Positions 9,501 to 16,962 of a stretch of DNA of 44,590 nt are shown piece after piece (the first letter of the stretch is position 1; each line of letters opens with the position of its first letter). The stretch spans positions 1 through 44,590 of the forward strand of contig CAILLA010000158.1 of NCBI GenBank assembly GCA_903834925.1, written 5' to 3'. The stretch is from an uncultured Schlesneria sp. Its GTDB lineage: Bacteria > Planctomycetota > Planctomycetia > Planctomycetales > Planctomycetaceae. The translations under genes and the position numbers were made by a program. The notes under the pieces are model-generated. The model made no database searches, was not told where the DNA came from, and worked only from the letters and a program-made list of their open reading frames with translations.

Positions 9501-9553
9501 TTTTCGCAGGGAACTCGCGTGTGAATCTTGCCGAATTGGATGTTCAACGTCAT
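6524..9553 (-). CDS. Secreted sulfatase-like protein fused to an SGNH hydrolase domain; sulfatase site degenerate
   Basis: About 1009 residues from ATG 9553, which gives a signal peptide (hydrophobic ISIGAILFFSFLMSLGNVLA, residues 24-43). Residues 45-530 are an arylsulfatase-type alkaline phosphatase-fold domain. Metal ligands D57-D58 and D310-N311 are present, as is H247. However, the CxPxR motif that yields formylglycine reads GSPTR (97-101), with Gly instead of Cys/Ser, and the usual GKWHLG reads GKWNLG (161-166), with Asn instead of His. Residues about 570-695 look like a carbohydrate-binding beta-sandwich. After a beta-rich linker comes an SGNH/GDSL hydrolase domain (from about 808) with GDS at 820-822, GGWG near 866-869, YGMND near 892-896 and a C-terminal NHPSDFGH. 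The esterase is probably the active part, for example deacylating a sulfated or acylated polysaccharide (inference). An open frame extends to 9709, but family similarity and the signal peptide favour 9553. Confidence 0.88.
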   Translation of the reverse strand: MTLNIQFGKIHTRVPCENRYPGSISIGAILFFSFLMSLGNVLAADETRPNVVLIVVDDLGWADLGCYGSKFHKTPNLDRLAADGMRFTQAYATAPVGSPTRAAIMTGRYPQRVGITTSVLGKVDDPNRRLKPPEVAPQLPLSEVTIAEALKPLGYATGSVGKWNLGGQGFGPKEQGFDVSVAGIDVVSVPYRDVAPYTDPAGNVLPGLEQAPDGEFLTDRLASEAEKFITDHKSKPFFLYLPHFAVHMPANPKPEIVAKYGKMPSEPNGSQINPNFAAMIESMDAAVGRVLKTLNDLELSKTTLILLTSDNGGVCNGNGQIIPSTSNAPLRDGMGHLYEGGLRVPLLVTWPGVVKAGSTNDEIVSCLDLFPTIAEACNGAVKQVSLDGVSLLPLLKGTGQISREALFWHFPHYNVNAGAKPGGAIRAGDWKLIEYYETTPHDASSNAQAGALTGRRELFNVNKNGGEGQNFIEEKADIAKDLAAKLAKWREAVGAKMPTENPGYAPNLQADDGSVMMASSTADVFGVMLRYEPLPNKDTIGYWVKKDDWASYEFTLKKPGRFHLVPHVGCGTSGGSLVNFEVAGQTLPLKVPGTGHFQNFVPQDLGIVTLDKPGRYTLTVKPQQLVGVAVMDVRRIELKPVTVAETLPDLHLLEPFWRSGIVFRESVLCVEDNVNQPATGKLLFPTTKILALHTADGRQQFQEGIDFTRSADGKQIVRTEESRIPYLKGSDLFMPRGARPVWAGGAQPAVPCALPHKLGDPETHLLFDNGHWFHDQQIEVTYIRTANDWPEGTPKFDASKLPKTLARLKAKQKLTIAVSGDSISYGLNASGLVGASPYMPMYPDLIAAQLRASYGGEVALINRAVGGWGVPNGLADLDKLLESNPDLVIIAYGMNDVGRRNPDAYRDGIQQMITRIKSAKPQAEIILVATMVGNDQWTHTPREMFPKYREALQSLCGDGVALADLTTLWTEMLRRKRDCDLTGNGVNHPSDFGHRVYASAVLSLLIETP

Positions 9554-9690
9554 GCTCCTGTGGGAGTCGTGGGTAGGTAATGTGAGGGGGAGACGCACAT
9601 GACAAAGAGTATCGCGTGTCACTCCCCTGTGGAACTGATTGGCTAATTGATTGTTTCGAACAATTGGCGGATCTTTATAAGGACAATGGC

Positions 9691-10815
9691 ATGTCGTTGC
9701 GGCGCACACCTCTTTTTGATTGGCACACGAATCATGGCGGCCGAATGGTGGAATTCGGTGGTTGGGAAATGCCAGTCCAGTACACGAGCATCGTGGACGA
9801 ACACCATACCGTGCGAAAGGCTGTCGGGCTATTCGATATTTCGCACATGGGCCGGTTGAGTTTTATTGGCCATGATGCCGCTAGACTATTGGCTCATTTA
9901 CTGACGTGCCGAATCGACAATCTCGTCGACGGCCAGATTCGATACGGACTGGTCTGTAACGATGTTGGGGGAATTCTCGATGACGTGCTCGTCAATCGAA
10001 TTGATGCGACATCGTATGGACTCGTCGTCAATGCCAGCAATCGCGAGAAGATTGTTGATTGGATCGGGAAACGAACGTCGGATATTGCCGCCGCAAATCA
10101 AACGCTCGATCTTCGTTTCGAAGATCACACGCTCGATACGGCAATGATCGCCGTTCAAGGGCCGCTGGCACTGAAACTCGTCAATCAAGTGACAGGTGAG
10201 AGCTTTGACTCGATGCGGTACTACACCGGTCGAAGTGTTAAGCTCGATGGGGTGCAAGTCTTCGTCAGTCGAACTGGCTACACCGGGGAAGATGGCTTTG
10301 AACTGATTGTTCCAAACGCAACCACAACTTACTTGTGGGAAGCGTTCATGGCATCTGGTAAGGATATTGGCATCAAACCCTGTGGACTCGGGTGCCGTGA
10401 CACGCTTCGTCTTGAAGCCGCCATGCCGCTTTACGGCCACGAATTGTCAGAGTCGGTCGATCCACTAACGGCTGGACTCGGTTCTTCCGTCAAATTGGAC
10501 AAACCAGAGTTCATCGGTCGTGAAGCACTCGCCAAAACTGCAGAAACGGCGAATCGAAACGTTCGTGTCGGGGTAAAGCTAAGCTCGCGACGGATCGCTC
10601 GAGAGCACAGCGAAATCTTTGTTGGAGCGGAACGAGTCGGCGAAGTGACGTCGGGAACATTTTCACCGACGCTGGAACAGGCCGTCGCAATGGCGTATGT
10701 CACTGCCGAGCAGTCGAAAGTTGGTACGTCCGTCGAAATCGATATTCGTGGAAAGCGTGAAGCGGCAGAAGTCGTCGCGCTCCCATTCTATAAGAGGGCC
10801 AAACTTGGATCGTAA
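9691..10815 (+). CDS. gcvT: Glycine cleavage system aminomethyltransferase GcvT
   Basis: T-protein of the glycine cleavage system; it moves the methylene group from the aminomethyl-lipoyl H-protein to tetrahydrofolate. It has 374 residues, the standard length, from ATG 9691. Start and motifs fit: SLRRTPLFDWHTNHGGRMVE at the N-terminus, VGLFDISHMGR near residue 45, VFVSRTGYTGEDGFELIVP near 190, and CGLGCRDTLRLEAAMPLYGH near 230. The H and P proteins are not nearby, so the cassette is split. The following Fe-S gene starts inside the last codons of this one. Stand-alone GcvT-like proteins can have other roles (YgfZ, sarcosine oxidase-type), but the full-length match favours true GcvT. Confidence 0.9.
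   Translation: MSLRRTPLFDWHTNHGGRMVEFGGWEMPVQYTSIVDEHHTVRKAVGLFDISHMGRLSFIGHDAARLLAHLLTCRIDNLVDGQIRYGLVCNDVGGILDDVLVNRIDATSYGLVVNASNREKIVDWIGKRTSDIAAANQTLDLRFEDHTLDTAMIAVQGPLALKLVNQVTGESFDSMRYYTGRSVKLDGVQVFVSRTGYTGEDGFELIVPNATTTYLWEAFMASGKDIGIKPCGLGCRDTLRLEAAMPLYGHELSESVDPLTAGLGSSVKLDKPEFIGREALAKTAETANRNVRVGVKLSSRRIAREHSEIFVGAERVGEVTSGTFSPTLEQAVAMAYVTAEQSKVGTSVEIDIRGKREAAEVVALPFYKRAKLGS
10792..10798 (+). promoter_or_regulatory. Ribosome binding site deciding a TTG start
   Basis: AAGAGGG lies 6 bases before TTG at 10805, within the end of gcvT. No ATG in the right frame gives a plausible Tat signal peptide without a long extra N-terminus, so this site supports the TTG start of the 2Fe-2S subunit and translational coupling to gcvT. 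Confidence 0.55.
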
Positions 10816-11428
10816 CCATATCAATCGAAGCGGGCCGGGATTCAGCCGTCGTGAATTTCTGAAAGGCTCGGGTGCCGCAGTCGTCGTCGGGGCCGCAGCC
10901 ACATCCGCAGTGGAAGCACCGCTGGAAGCTCAACAGCCTGCGACGAAAATCATTTCGGCGGGACCTCATACGATCACACTCAACGTGAACGGCGAGAATA
11001 AGCAAGTCACTGTCGAGCCGCGGGTCCTGTTAATCGACGCCTTACGGAACGATTTGAATCTGACCGGCTGTAAGGATGTTTGTGATCGTTCGACCTGTGG
11101 TGCCTGTACGGTCTTGATCGACGGAAAGCCGGTTTACGCGTGTACTCGGTTTGCAATTGAAGTTGTGGGACAAAAAATTGACACGGCGGAATCACTATAT
11201 TCTCCCGAGAAAACCGATGATGTCGTGACGGCCTTCTGTAAGCATGACGCGATTCAGTGTGGTTTCTGTACCCCCGGTTTCGTGATGACGGTACGAGGAT
11301 TCTGTGACCAGAATCCCGGCGCAAGCGAAGAAGCGTGTCGTCGCGCGTTGGGGGGGAACATCTGCCGATGTGGAACATACGACGGTGTTTTGAAGGCTGC
11401 GTACGACACGGCCCAGATTGTTCGATAA
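10805..11428 (+). CDS. 2Fe-2S subunit of a xanthine dehydrogenase-family enzyme, Tat-exported
   Basis: Small electron-transfer subunit, about 207 residues from TTG 10805. It has a twin-arginine signal (SRREFLKGSGAAVVVGAAAT) near the N-terminus. A plant-type ferredoxin domain follows with ligands in CDRSTCGACTVL and VYAC. The C-terminal helical domain binds the second 2Fe-2S cluster through CGFC and CRC (HDAIQCGFCTPGF; GGNICRCGTY). It passes electrons from the molybdenum centre to FAD or an external acceptor. The Mo subunit gene follows after a 133-base gap holding a repeat, then the FAD subunit. Neither partner has its own signal peptide, so the complex is probably exported folded with this subunit as carrier (inference). 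Substrate unknown. Confidence 0.85.
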   Translation: MDRNHINRSGPGFSRREFLKGSGAAVVVGAAATSAVEAPLEAQQPATKIISAGPHTITLNVNGENKQVTVEPRVLLIDALRNDLNLTGCKDVCDRSTCGACTVLIDGKPVYACTRFAIEVVGQKIDTAESLYSPEKTDDVVTAFCKHDAIQCGFCTPGFVMTVRGFCDQNPGASEEACRRALGGNICRCGTYDGVLKAAYDTAQIVR

Positions 11429-11447
11429 ACGATGGCGACAGGTCTTG

Positions 11448-11486
11448 TGCCACTGCATGAACGTCTTCGGTCAAGCAGTGCTCTTC
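11448..11486. repeat. Repeat family A, single unit, inside the molybdoenzyme gene set
   Basis: GTGCCACTGCATGAACG is followed by TCTT and CGGTCAAGCAGTGC, then TCTTC. The hairpin spans 11451-11480, with the same 30-base layout and TCTT loop as the unit at 3805-3834 but a different stem sequence in the middle. It sits between the 2Fe-2S and Mo subunit genes, where it could trim or stabilise mRNA segments. Confidence 0.72.
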
Positions 11487-11561
11487 AGACGTTGCAAACC
11501 GTAAGAGGAATTCCGATAGACTTCGAAGCGATGGCGAAGTGCGATAAGAGGATAAAATCAG

Positions 11562-13730
11562 ATGGTCGAACGGAAAGTTGGTTGGGAACCACAAGGTTCG
11601 CATGCACTCATTGGTGGAGAGATCCAACGAGTGGATGGCAAAGTCAAAGCGTCCGGCCAGGCCAAGTACACGAACGATATCAACCCACCAGGAACGCTGT
11701 TTGCAAAACTGCTGACGGCACCGCACGCTCATGCGAAACTGGTTCTTCTGAACATCGACAAGGCCAAAGCGGTCAAAGGAGTAAAGTCCGTAATAGTAAT
11801 GGCAAAGTTGGGTGATGAGATCCGGTATGAAGGTTGGCCCATCGTTGCGATTGCCGCCGAACGACCTGAGTTTGCTGAAGACGGTCTGCGAGCCATTGAA
11901 TTCAAGTTTGAATCGCTACCGCATTTCGTTGACGGATTGGATCTCAAAGGAGCTGTCGAGGCAGACTTGGCTGCCGACGGCAAACCGCTGAAGCTGACGA
12001 AGTCGCTGGGAAAGTCTGAACAAGGGGACGTTGAAGTCGCGTTGAAGGAGGCCAAACACGTTCATGAGGGGTTTTACGGCGTACAGACGATCACTCACAT
12101 GAGCATGGAACCTCATGGGTCTCATGCCGCGTGGGACGGCGATCACTTAAACGTCGCGCTGTCGACGGAGAATGTCTCGGGAACATCAGGCCAATACGTG
12201 CAACCGGTCGGTGTCGAGGCTATGAACGTCAATGTTCGATGCGATTTTCTGGGAAGCGGTTTTGGTTCGAAGTCCACGGTTGATGTATGGGATGTCGCCT
12301 GTGCCAAACTGTCCAAAGTAACTGGTAAGCCAGTTCGGCTGATGCTGAGTCGTACCACCGAAATGCAAATCGCAGGTAACCGCCCGTCGGCCTTTGCTGA
12401 AGTGACCGTGGGCTGCGATGCCGAGGGGAACGTGACGGCTTGGGACAGTCGTCACTGGGGATCGAACGGTTTGGAGGGTTCGATCGTCGGTCTTGATGTC
12501 ACCCCTTATGTTTTTCGGCCTAAGAATCGTAAAAGCATCGCAACGGGAATCGCAACGAATTGCAGTCCCGAACGTCCCTGGCGAGCACCGCATCATCCAC
12601 AGGCTTGTGCCTACACGCAGACCGCACTGGATGACCTTGCCGCCAAGGCGGGAATCGACTCACTTCAGTTCTTTACGAAGAATCTGAATCTGACGAGTCT
12701 GCCTCATATCTATGAGCCGGAACTTGAAATCGCTGCGAAACTGATGGACTGGAAAGGGAAATGGCATCCACGCGGTAAGGGGGCAGGAAACGGTCCCGTC
12801 AAACGGGGCATCGGTGTTGCTTTGCATACGTGGAACGGCGCTGCAAATCAATCGAACGTGACGCTGAAAATCCATTCTGATGGGTCGGTGGAGGTCGTCA
12901 CGGGAAGCCAGGATGTCGGAACCGGAACGCGAACGTGTATTGCTCAAGTTGCTGCCGACACGTTTGGCGTATCGATGTCGGCGGTCAAAGTCTCACTCGG
13001 TTCGAATCAGTTTCCAAAAGCGGGAGCGTCTGAAGGAAGTTCGACAATCGGTGGTGTGACTGGTCCGGTCAGGCGAACCACTCAGCAGGCCCTTTGGAAA
13101 ATTCTCGATCTCGTCGCGATCAGGCACACAGTCGATGGAACGACGTTGGCCGCTCGCGATGGAAAAGTCTGGTCGGGCGATAAAGAGATCTGCACCTGGA
13201 AGCAGGCTGCGAGTCTGATTGGACCGATGGGCCTGGAACTTTACGGCGGACCTGTCACCGATGACGAAGGCTTGACGAACCATCAGGTGGGCGGTGTTCA
13301 AATGGCCGAAGTCGCTGTTGACACGGAAACCGGTGTAATACGGATCGTGAAGATGGTGGCCGTCCAGGATGCCGGGATGATCGTGAATCGATTGCTGGCT
13401 CGCAGTCAGGTCTATAGCGGTCTGATCATGGGGATCGCGTATTCCTTATGCGAGGAACGAATCATGGACAATAAAACGGGGCGGTTTATCAATGCGAATT
13501 TGAATGACTATAAGCTCCCGCGTATCGGCGATATTGGCGATCTTGTCGTCGAGTTTTACGAACCCGAAAGCGAATACAAACGGGGGGTCATCGGGTTGAG
13601 TGAGCCTCCTGTGATTTCCACTGGCGCCGCCATCTCGAATGCTGTGGCGAACGCTATTGGCGTACGAGTCCCCGTTCTTCCTTTGACGCCCAAGCGAGTT
13701 CTCGACGCTTTGAAAGGAGCCAAAGGATGA
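11562..13730 (+). CDS. Molybdopterin-binding subunit of a xanthine dehydrogenase-family enzyme
   Basis: Large catalytic subunit (722 residues) that holds the molybdenum cofactor and hydroxylates or oxidises its substrate. Residues about 15-125 form the a/b hammerhead domain (RVDGKVKASGQAKYTNDINP at its start). The Mo-binding part follows, with DFLGSGFGSKST near residue 230, RAPHHPQACAYTQTALDDLA near 345, GSQDVGTGTRTCIAQVAADT near 450 and GASEGSSTIGG near 490. The conserved glutamate near the C-terminus lies in GLSEPPVISTGAAISNAVAN. ATG 11562 is preceded by AAGAGGAT. No signal peptide is seen. Its stop overlaps the FAD subunit start by 4 bases (ATGA). Homologues act on purines, aldehydes or aromatic CoA thioesters; the sequence does not decide among them. 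Confidence 0.9.
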   Translation: MVERKVGWEPQGSHALIGGEIQRVDGKVKASGQAKYTNDINPPGTLFAKLLTAPHAHAKLVLLNIDKAKAVKGVKSVIVMAKLGDEIRYEGWPIVAIAAERPEFAEDGLRAIEFKFESLPHFVDGLDLKGAVEADLAADGKPLKLTKSLGKSEQGDVEVALKEAKHVHEGFYGVQTITHMSMEPHGSHAAWDGDHLNVALSTENVSGTSGQYVQPVGVEAMNVNVRCDFLGSGFGSKSTVDVWDVACAKLSKVTGKPVRLMLSRTTEMQIAGNRPSAFAEVTVGCDAEGNVTAWDSRHWGSNGLEGSIVGLDVTPYVFRPKNRKSIATGIATNCSPERPWRAPHHPQACAYTQTALDDLAAKAGIDSLQFFTKNLNLTSLPHIYEPELEIAAKLMDWKGKWHPRGKGAGNGPVKRGIGVALHTWNGAANQSNVTLKIHSDGSVEVVTGSQDVGTGTRTCIAQVAADTFGVSMSAVKVSLGSNQFPKAGASEGSSTIGGVTGPVRRTTQQALWKILDLVAIRHTVDGTTLAARDGKVWSGDKEICTWKQAASLIGPMGLELYGGPVTDDEGLTNHQVGGVQMAEVAVDTETGVIRIVKMVAVQDAGMIVNRLLARSQVYSGLIMGIAYSLCEERIMDNKTGRFINANLNDYKLPRIGDIGDLVVEFYEPESEYKRGVIGLSEPPVISTGAAISNAVANAIGVRVPVLPLTPKRVLDALKGAKG

Positions 13731-14752
13731 AACCCTTCGAATACACTCGACCAACGACGGAAGCGGAAGCGGTCGAATTCCTTGGTGAGACTGGAGTTCA
13801 AACGGCCATTCTGGCGGGTGGAACCGATCTGACCAGCCTCATGCGAGCCGAACTTGCCAGTCCATCCCGCGTGGTCGATCTCAAGCAGATTCCCTCGCTG
13901 TATCAGGTGACTCGTTCTGAAGACGGGATTCAGATCGGTGCATTGGTCACGCTTGCCGATCTCGTGAAAAATCCGTTGTTGGATGGATATCGCTCGTTAT
14001 TCGATGTTGTCGACGGCGTTCGCTCGATTCAAGTTCAAGGTAGCGGAACGATCGGCGGTGATTTGTGTCACCTGCCGAACTGTTGGTATTTTCGTAATGG
14101 ATATGGGTTACTCGGCCAGGAGAACGGTGTCTCGCTACCCGAAACGGGCGATAACCGCTATCACGCGATCTTCGGCAATGAAGGAGCGGCCAAATTCGTG
14201 AACGCATCTCGCTTCGCTCCTGCACTAATGGCATGGGGCACCAAGGTTCGGATTGTTGGTCCCGCAACCAAGACTGGTTCCCGCGAACGGTCAAGTGGCT
14301 TAACAGTCGGTGCCGAATGGATTCCGCTGGAGTATTTTTATGTGACTCCCAAGACGGACCGACAGGGAAACACAATCTTAAAGCCAGGCCATTTCGTGTC
14401 TCACATCTGGTTGCCCGATGCGAATCAGATATCGAGTGCAACATATGAAGTTCTGCAAATGGAGGGGCTCGATTGGCCGCTTGCAACGGCGAGCGTCTGC
14501 CTGAACGTCGAAGCCGGTTTAGTGCATGATGCAAGCATCGTGATGGGTCACGTGGCTCCAATCCCCTGGGTTACCGAAGACGCAAGCCGTTGGCTGATTG
14601 GTCGGCCGCTTAACGAGGAGACTGCAAGTTTTGCAGCCGATATCGCAGTATCAAGCGCGAGACCGCTTTCGATGAACGAATACAAAGTTCAAATTGTTCG
14701 CACTGCGGTCAAACGGGCATTATTGAAAGCCATTGGTCAGCTTAACCCGTAA
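13727..14752 (+). CDS. FAD-binding subunit of a xanthine dehydrogenase-family enzyme
   Basis: Medium subunit of 341 residues with a PCMH-type FAD domain: AILAGGTDLTSLMRAELASP near residue 27 holds the pyrophosphate loop, and GSGTIGGDLCHLPNCWYFRN near 105 is the second FAD loop. The C-terminal CO-dehydrogenase flavoprotein domain covers about 230-340. The CHLPNCWYFR stretch is typical of the subgroup with a cysteine-rich insertion, although only two close cysteines are visible, so an extra cluster is doubtful. It overlaps the Mo subunit gene by 4 bases, indicating coupled translation. Cofactor order across the operon (2Fe-2S, Mo, FAD) matches the three-subunit forms of the family. Confidence 0.88.
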   Translation: MKPFEYTRPTTEAEAVEFLGETGVQTAILAGGTDLTSLMRAELASPSRVVDLKQIPSLYQVTRSEDGIQIGALVTLADLVKNPLLDGYRSLFDVVDGVRSIQVQGSGTIGGDLCHLPNCWYFRNGYGLLGQENGVSLPETGDNRYHAIFGNEGAAKFVNASRFAPALMAWGTKVRIVGPATKTGSRERSSGLTVGAEWIPLEYFYVTPKTDRQGNTILKPGHFVSHIWLPDANQISSATYEVLQMEGLDWPLATASVCLNVEAGLVHDASIVMGHVAPIPWVTEDASRWLIGRPLNEETASFAADIAVSSARPLSMNEYKVQIVRTAVKRALLKAIGQLNP

Positions 14753-14771
14753 CCCGGGCTTCAGCCCGTGG
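14752..14771. repeat. Short palindromic repeat, family D variant
   Basis: ACCCGGGCTTCAGCCCGTGG, just at the end of the FAD subunit gene. Its core GGGCTTCAGCCCGTG matches the copies at 2693-2715 and 22711-22733. Confidence 0.55.
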
Positions 14772-14803
14772 ATTCTTTAAAGAACCCAACCCAATCGGCG
14801 TTC

Positions 14804-14925
14804 AACGGGGGTAAACGAGCCTTTGCACGAGCGGGCCGAGGGAATGATCGGATCATCCTCTTGAATAGGGGCGATAAGAAACAATTCCCATGGCTGAGAC
14901 CCGTTAACCACCCCCCTAGGGGGGC
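14804..14925. repeat. Palindromic intergenic repeat, family C, diverged inverted pair
   Basis: Left arm ACGGGGGTAAACGAGCCTTT (from 14806) and right arm ACCCGTTAACCACCCCCCTA (from 14899) are related to the arms at 25-143 in opposite orientations. The right arm also holds the perfect palindrome CCCCCCTAGGGGGG (14911-14924). It lies between convergent genes, so a role in transcription ends is possible. Confidence 0.6.
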
Positions 14926-14961
14926 GTGTGAGTCCGTTGAAACTCTTTCGTCGCTTGCTTT

Positions 14962-16962
14962 TCACGGATCACGAACGATTTCACAATCGGGAAGACTGTC
15001 CAAAAATAGTTGTCCATATCGCTTGGTTTTCACTCGAGGGTCCAGAATCACGACGATTCCTTTGTCCGTCCGGGTACGAATTAGCCGGCCAAATCCCTGC
15101 TTCAATTTGATCACTGCTTCAGGGACCTGATAGTCCATGAACGGGTTTCCCCCCGCTGTCCGGATCGCTTCCAATCTTGCTTCCAGCAAGGGGTGGTCCG
15201 GGACGCTAAACGGCAATTTCGTAATGATCACGTTTTGTAGAGCGTCACCGGGAACGTCGACTCCTTGCCAGAAGCTGTCGGCTCCGAAAAGGACGCCTGC
15301 CGGGTCACTTCGAAATTTTTCCAGCAACATCGTGCGGGGCATATCTTCGCCCTGCGAATACAAATTCATGTTCTTCGAGACAAACCAGGGGGTCAGCCGA
15401 CGAGCACAGTTGCGCAACATTTGATAACTGGTGAACAGGACAAACGCGTGGCCGTTCGTCATTTCGACGTATTGCTGAATCCGGTCGCAGACGGCCGATT
15501 CATAGGCTGTCGGCGATTCGCTCGGATCAGGCATCCCCTCTGGCAGGATTAACTTCATTTGCGATCGATAATCAAACGGACTGCCAACTTTTTTCTCGTT
15601 CGATTTGGTCAGTCCAAGCCGCTGACGGATGAAGTCGAAACTTTGCCCTCCGACGGCGAGTGTCGCACTCGTCAACACGACAGTACTGATTTTGTTGAAG
15701 AGCTCGTCTCGCAAAACTGGACCTACGTCGATCGGGGCAGAAACCAGTTTGATTCGCTGCTGGTTCTGGCCACTCGTCTCAAGCCAATAGACCGCGTCCT
15801 CGGTCCCCTGTTGAAGCCAGGTATTTAACGTGTCGGCCAAACCGGAGCATCGTTCTGCTCCCGAGGTATATTCGATCCGTTCTTCGTCAGAGGTGATATG
15901 AGAGCTGAACTGCAGGATCATCGACCCGAGTTCCTTGAGCGCCGGGCTGACGTCATTTTTTAGGTCAAGCGGCTTCCGAAAGCGGCCATTCTTTGCCGCC
16001 TGACTTCGTTGGCTTTCCTGAACCGCATCGAAAAGGTCACGAGCGAGAAACCGAATCTTGTCGACAAGTTGAAGAGCCTCTCGCTGCAGATTCAACGTCG
16101 ACGAATTGTGGGTCGTCAATCGCATGAGCAACCCCTTTTGGGTTCGATCGTTGTAGAGCTTGCCCAGCATGTATTCGACCTGGCCGTTCGAAATCGAAAG
16201 GCCAAGATGATCTGCCGCGACCTGCTCAACCGTGTGCGCTTCGTCAAATACAACGACGTCGTAGTCTGGCAAGAGACTGACGCCATCTCGACGAAGTGCA
16301 AGATCCGCAAAAAACAGTGCATGATTCACCACCATGACGTCGGCGTTCCAGATCCGGCGACGGGCTTTGTAATACAGGCACTGTTCGTGGGTTGGACATT
16401 TCTTTCCCATGCAATTGCCATGATCGCTATGCACTTCATCCCAGACATTGGACATCGGTTTGAAGTCGAGATCCGCCAGACTGCCGTCGGTCGTATTCCG
16501 GGACCATTCAACAACCTTCTCCAACTGAGCGATTTCATCCGGTCGTGAATACAGAGAATGAGAGCGATCGACGGCCCCTTTCATCCGGCGGAGACTGACA
16601 TAGTTCGATCGTCCCTTGACCAGCACTGCCGAAAATTCCACAGGCATTACGGCATTGAGGAACGGAATATCCTTGCCGATCAATTGTTCTTGAAGGCTGA
16701 TGGTGTGGGTCGAGATGATGACCTTTTTCCGCTTGCCCCCTTCACCCTGTTTGGCGGTCGCTGCAAGAATCGTCGGGACAAGATAGGCAAAGCTTTTTCC
16801 CGTTCCAGTTCCGGCTTCAACGACCAGGTGCTGATGATTCGCAATGGCTCGTTCGACGGCGCTGGCCATCTCAATTTGCTGAGGCCTGGATTCGTAGTTT
16901 TTCAGCCTGCGCGCGATGCTTCCACCGTCACCGAGAACATCATTCACGCCAAGAGCCACCAT
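14962..16962 (-). CDS. DinG-family ATP-dependent DNA helicase
   Basis: XPD/DinG-like superfamily 2 helicase, 666 residues from ATG 16962, which has AAAGGA five bases upstream; a TTG one codon earlier is less likely. Walker A is EAGTGTGKSFAYL near residue 55, the DEAH box is VVFDEAHTVEQ near 240, and motif VI is QGFGRLIRTRTDKG near 633. Iron-sulfur ligands of this family are partly present: CMGKKCPTHEQC near residue 190 gives three cysteines, but the usual first ligand (NYLCLRR) reads NYVSLRR, with Ser. The enzyme probably unwinds DNA ahead of repair or replication forks. The C-terminal helicase domain ends normally. It is on the opposite strand to both neighbours' operons. Confidence 0.87.
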   Translation of the reverse strand: MVALGVNDVLGDGGSIARRLKNYESRPQQIEMASAVERAIANHQHLVVEAGTGTGKSFAYLVPTILAATAKQGEGGKRKKVIISTHTISLQEQLIGKDIPFLNAVMPVEFSAVLVKGRSNYVSLRRMKGAVDRSHSLYSRPDEIAQLEKVVEWSRNTTDGSLADLDFKPMSNVWDEVHSDHGNCMGKKCPTHEQCLYYKARRRIWNADVMVVNHALFFADLALRRDGVSLLPDYDVVVFDEAHTVEQVAADHLGLSISNGQVEYMLGKLYNDRTQKGLLMRLTTHNSSTLNLQREALQLVDKIRFLARDLFDAVQESQRSQAAKNGRFRKPLDLKNDVSPALKELGSMILQFSSHITSDEERIEYTSGAERCSGLADTLNTWLQQGTEDAVYWLETSGQNQQRIKLVSAPIDVGPVLRDELFNKISTVVLTSATLAVGGQSFDFIRQRLGLTKSNEKKVGSPFDYRSQMKLILPEGMPDPSESPTAYESAVCDRIQQYVEMTNGHAFVLFTSYQMLRNCARRLTPWFVSKNMNLYSQGEDMPRTMLLEKFRSDPAGVLFGADSFWQGVDVPGDALQNVIITKLPFSVPDHPLLEARLEAIRTAGGNPFMDYQVPEAVIKLKQGFGRLIRTRTDKGIVVILDPRVKTKRYGQLFLDSLPDCEIVRDP

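Noticed and set aside
9616-9690. Upstream extension of gcvT to an earlier start
   Set aside because: The 25 extra codons have no family similarity, and ATG 9691 gives the standard GcvT N-terminus.
11007-11732. Minus-strand open frame of 241 codons opposite the Fe-S subunit
   Set aside because: Antisense shadow; Arg/His-rich and without family motif, whereas the plus strand has clear cysteine motifs.
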